From NCBI GenBank assembly GCA_944323825.1, contig CALUTY010000013.1, forward strand, positions 43,694-107,693: DNA of 64,000 bases, in the 5' to 3' direction. Every line of letters begins with the position of its first letter. Position 1 is the stretch's first letter. A program made the position numbers and the translations under genes. Under the pieces are notes generated by a model, which made no database searches, was not told the origin of the DNA, and saw only the letters and a program-made list of their open reading frames with translations. Positions 62,946 through 64,000 of this stretch are shown here, piece by piece. Origin of the DNA: an uncultured Bacteroidales bacterium. GTDB taxonomy: Bacteria > Bacteroidota > Bacteroidia > Bacteroidales > UBA932.

Positions 62946-63956
62946 ATGATAAGAGAAGTCAAATTCGAGAGCCAGGACCGTCGCATCAAACAGATTCTTG
63001 CCGCTCTCAACGAAAACGGTATCAAGGACATCGAAGAGGCAAACGCCATCTGCGACCAGTATGGTCTTGATCCTTACAAGGCTTGTGAAGACACCCAGCC
63101 TATCTGCTTCGAGAATGCAAAATGGGCTTATGTCGTAGGTTGCGCCATCGCCCTCAAGAAAGGCTGCAAGACTGCCGCTGATGCCGCTGAAGCCATCGGA
63201 ATCGGCCTCCAGTCATTCTGCATTCCGGGTTCAGTAGCTGATGACCGCAAGGTAGGACTCGGCCACGGCAACCTCGCCGCCCGTCTTCTCCGTGAAGAGA
63301 CCAAATGTTTCGCCTTCCTCGCCGGCCACGAGTCATTCGCAGCCGCAGAAGGCGCCATCAAGATCGCCGCAAAGGCCGACAAGGTGCGCAAGGAGCCTCT
63401 CCGCGTCATCCTCAACGGTCTCGGAAAGGACGCTGCCCAGATCATTTCCCGCATCAACGGCTTCACATATGTGCAGACTGAGTTTGACTATTTCACCGGC
63501 GAGCTCAAGGTCGTTCGTGAAGTAGCCTACAGCAACGGTCCTCGCGCAAAGGTCAAATGCTACGGTGCCGACGATGTACGCGAAGGCGTTGCCATCATGT
63601 GGCATGAGGGCGTAGACGTTTCCATTACAGGAAACTCCACCAACCCTACCCGTTTCCAGCACCCTGTTGCCGGAACTTACAAGAAGGAGCGTGTCCTCGC
63701 AGGCAAGCCATACTTCTCAGTTGCATCCGGCGGCGGCACAGGCCGTACCCTTCATCCGGACAACATGGCAGCCGGTCCGGCCTCTTACGGCATGACCGAC
63801 ACCATGGGCCGCATGCACAGCGATGCCCAGTTTGCAGGTTCATCCTCAGTTCCAGCCCATGTGGAGATGATGGGCTTCCTCGGAATAGGCAACAACCCAA
63901 TGGTGGGATGCACCGTTGCCTGCGCAGTGGATGTAGCCCAGGCACTGAACAAGTAG
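62946..63956 (+). CDS. GGGtGRT family protein (function unknown)
   Basis: 336 residues. The family-naming motif is in SVASGGGTGRTLHPDNMAAG near residue 260, followed by the nearly invariant MGRMHSDAQFAGSSSVPAHV and GIGNNPMVGCTVACAVDVA. There are about ten cysteines (for example AICDQYG, KACEDTQPICFE, VGCAIALKKGC, FCIPGS, GCTVACA), consistent with metal or cluster binding, as is the NifU-like partner gene upstream. GGAGGA (62933-62938) is a strong ribosome-binding site. It is cytosolic, with no signal peptide. The last 44 bases of the window hold no recognisable gene. Confidence 0.88.
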   Translation: MIREVKFESQDRRIKQILAALNENGIKDIEEANAICDQYGLDPYKACEDTQPICFENAKWAYVVGCAIALKKGCKTAADAAEAIGIGLQSFCIPGSVADDRKVGLGHGNLAARLLREETKCFAFLAGHESFAAAEGAIKIAAKADKVRKEPLRVILNGLGKDAAQIISRINGFTYVQTEFDYFTGELKVVREVAYSNGPRAKVKCYGADDVREGVAIMWHEGVDVSITGNSTNPTRFQHPVAGTYKKERVLAGKPYFSVASGGGTGRTLHPDNMAAGPASYGMTDTMGRMHSDAQFAGSSSVPAHVEMMGFLGIGNNPMVGCTVACAVDVAQALNK

Positions 63957-64000
63957 TCATATAGATTACATACAGATTGAAGCCTCTGTAACTTTTGGAG

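Overview
The window comes from a Bacteroidota chromosome, almost certainly order Bacteroidales. The evidence is three SusC/SusD-type or TonB-dependent outer-membrane systems, a hybrid two-component sensor, many lipoprotein glycosidases, promoters with the Bacteroides -7 element TAnnTTTG, and a conserved GGGtGRT/NifU-like pair. Family and species cannot be fixed from sequence alone. No rRNA or tRNA gene was recognised.

Region 1 (1-15.8 kb, +): a polysaccharide-utilisation-type locus (PUL) with unusual enzymes. It holds two FISUMP/fimbrillin-like surface proteins (the first cut by the window edge), a sialate O-acetylesterase-family SGNH esterase, SusC, SusD, a small SusE-position lipoprotein, a formylglycine-generating-enzyme-like/sialidase-propeller fusion, two tandem sialidase-like propeller proteins, and an esterase fused to a nucleoside-hydrolase-like domain. 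There is no classical glycoside hydrolase and no regulator in view, so the substrate is open. This is my best candidate for an undescribed system.

Region 2 (15.8-22.6 kb): a lone TonB-dependent receptor (+) faces a minus-strand pair, a GH92 alpha-mannosidase and a six-hairpin glycosidase. A 77-bp tandem repeat lies between the last two.

Region 3 (22.9-31.4 kb): housekeeping genes: dnaK, an RluA-type pseudouridine synthase, a 5'-truncated GH109 gene, a CYTH phosphatase, nadD, gmk, class II fructose-bisphosphate aldolase and tatA-tatC. A candidate structured small RNA lies just upstream of tatA.

Region 4 (31.6-55.6 kb, +): a pectin PUL. In order: GH28, a CE12-CE8 esterase fusion, the hybrid two-component regulator, a GH105-PL1 fusion, two fibronectin-PL1 lyases, an inserted hicAB toxin-antitoxin pair, then SusC, SusD and a very large multidomain surface glycan-binding protein. 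Together they would de-esterify homogalacturonan, cut it (lyases and hydrolase), import the fragments and strip unsaturated uronate residues.

Region 5 (55.6-61.6 kb, -): a probable SDR-exonuclease-uvrB-RelA/SpoT operon. Its leader looks like an attenuator, and the RelA/SpoT protein has a degenerate hydrolase site.

Region 6 (61.6-64 kb): about 800 bp of intergenic DNA rich in palindromes and dispersed repeats, then the NifU-like and GGGtGRT genes.
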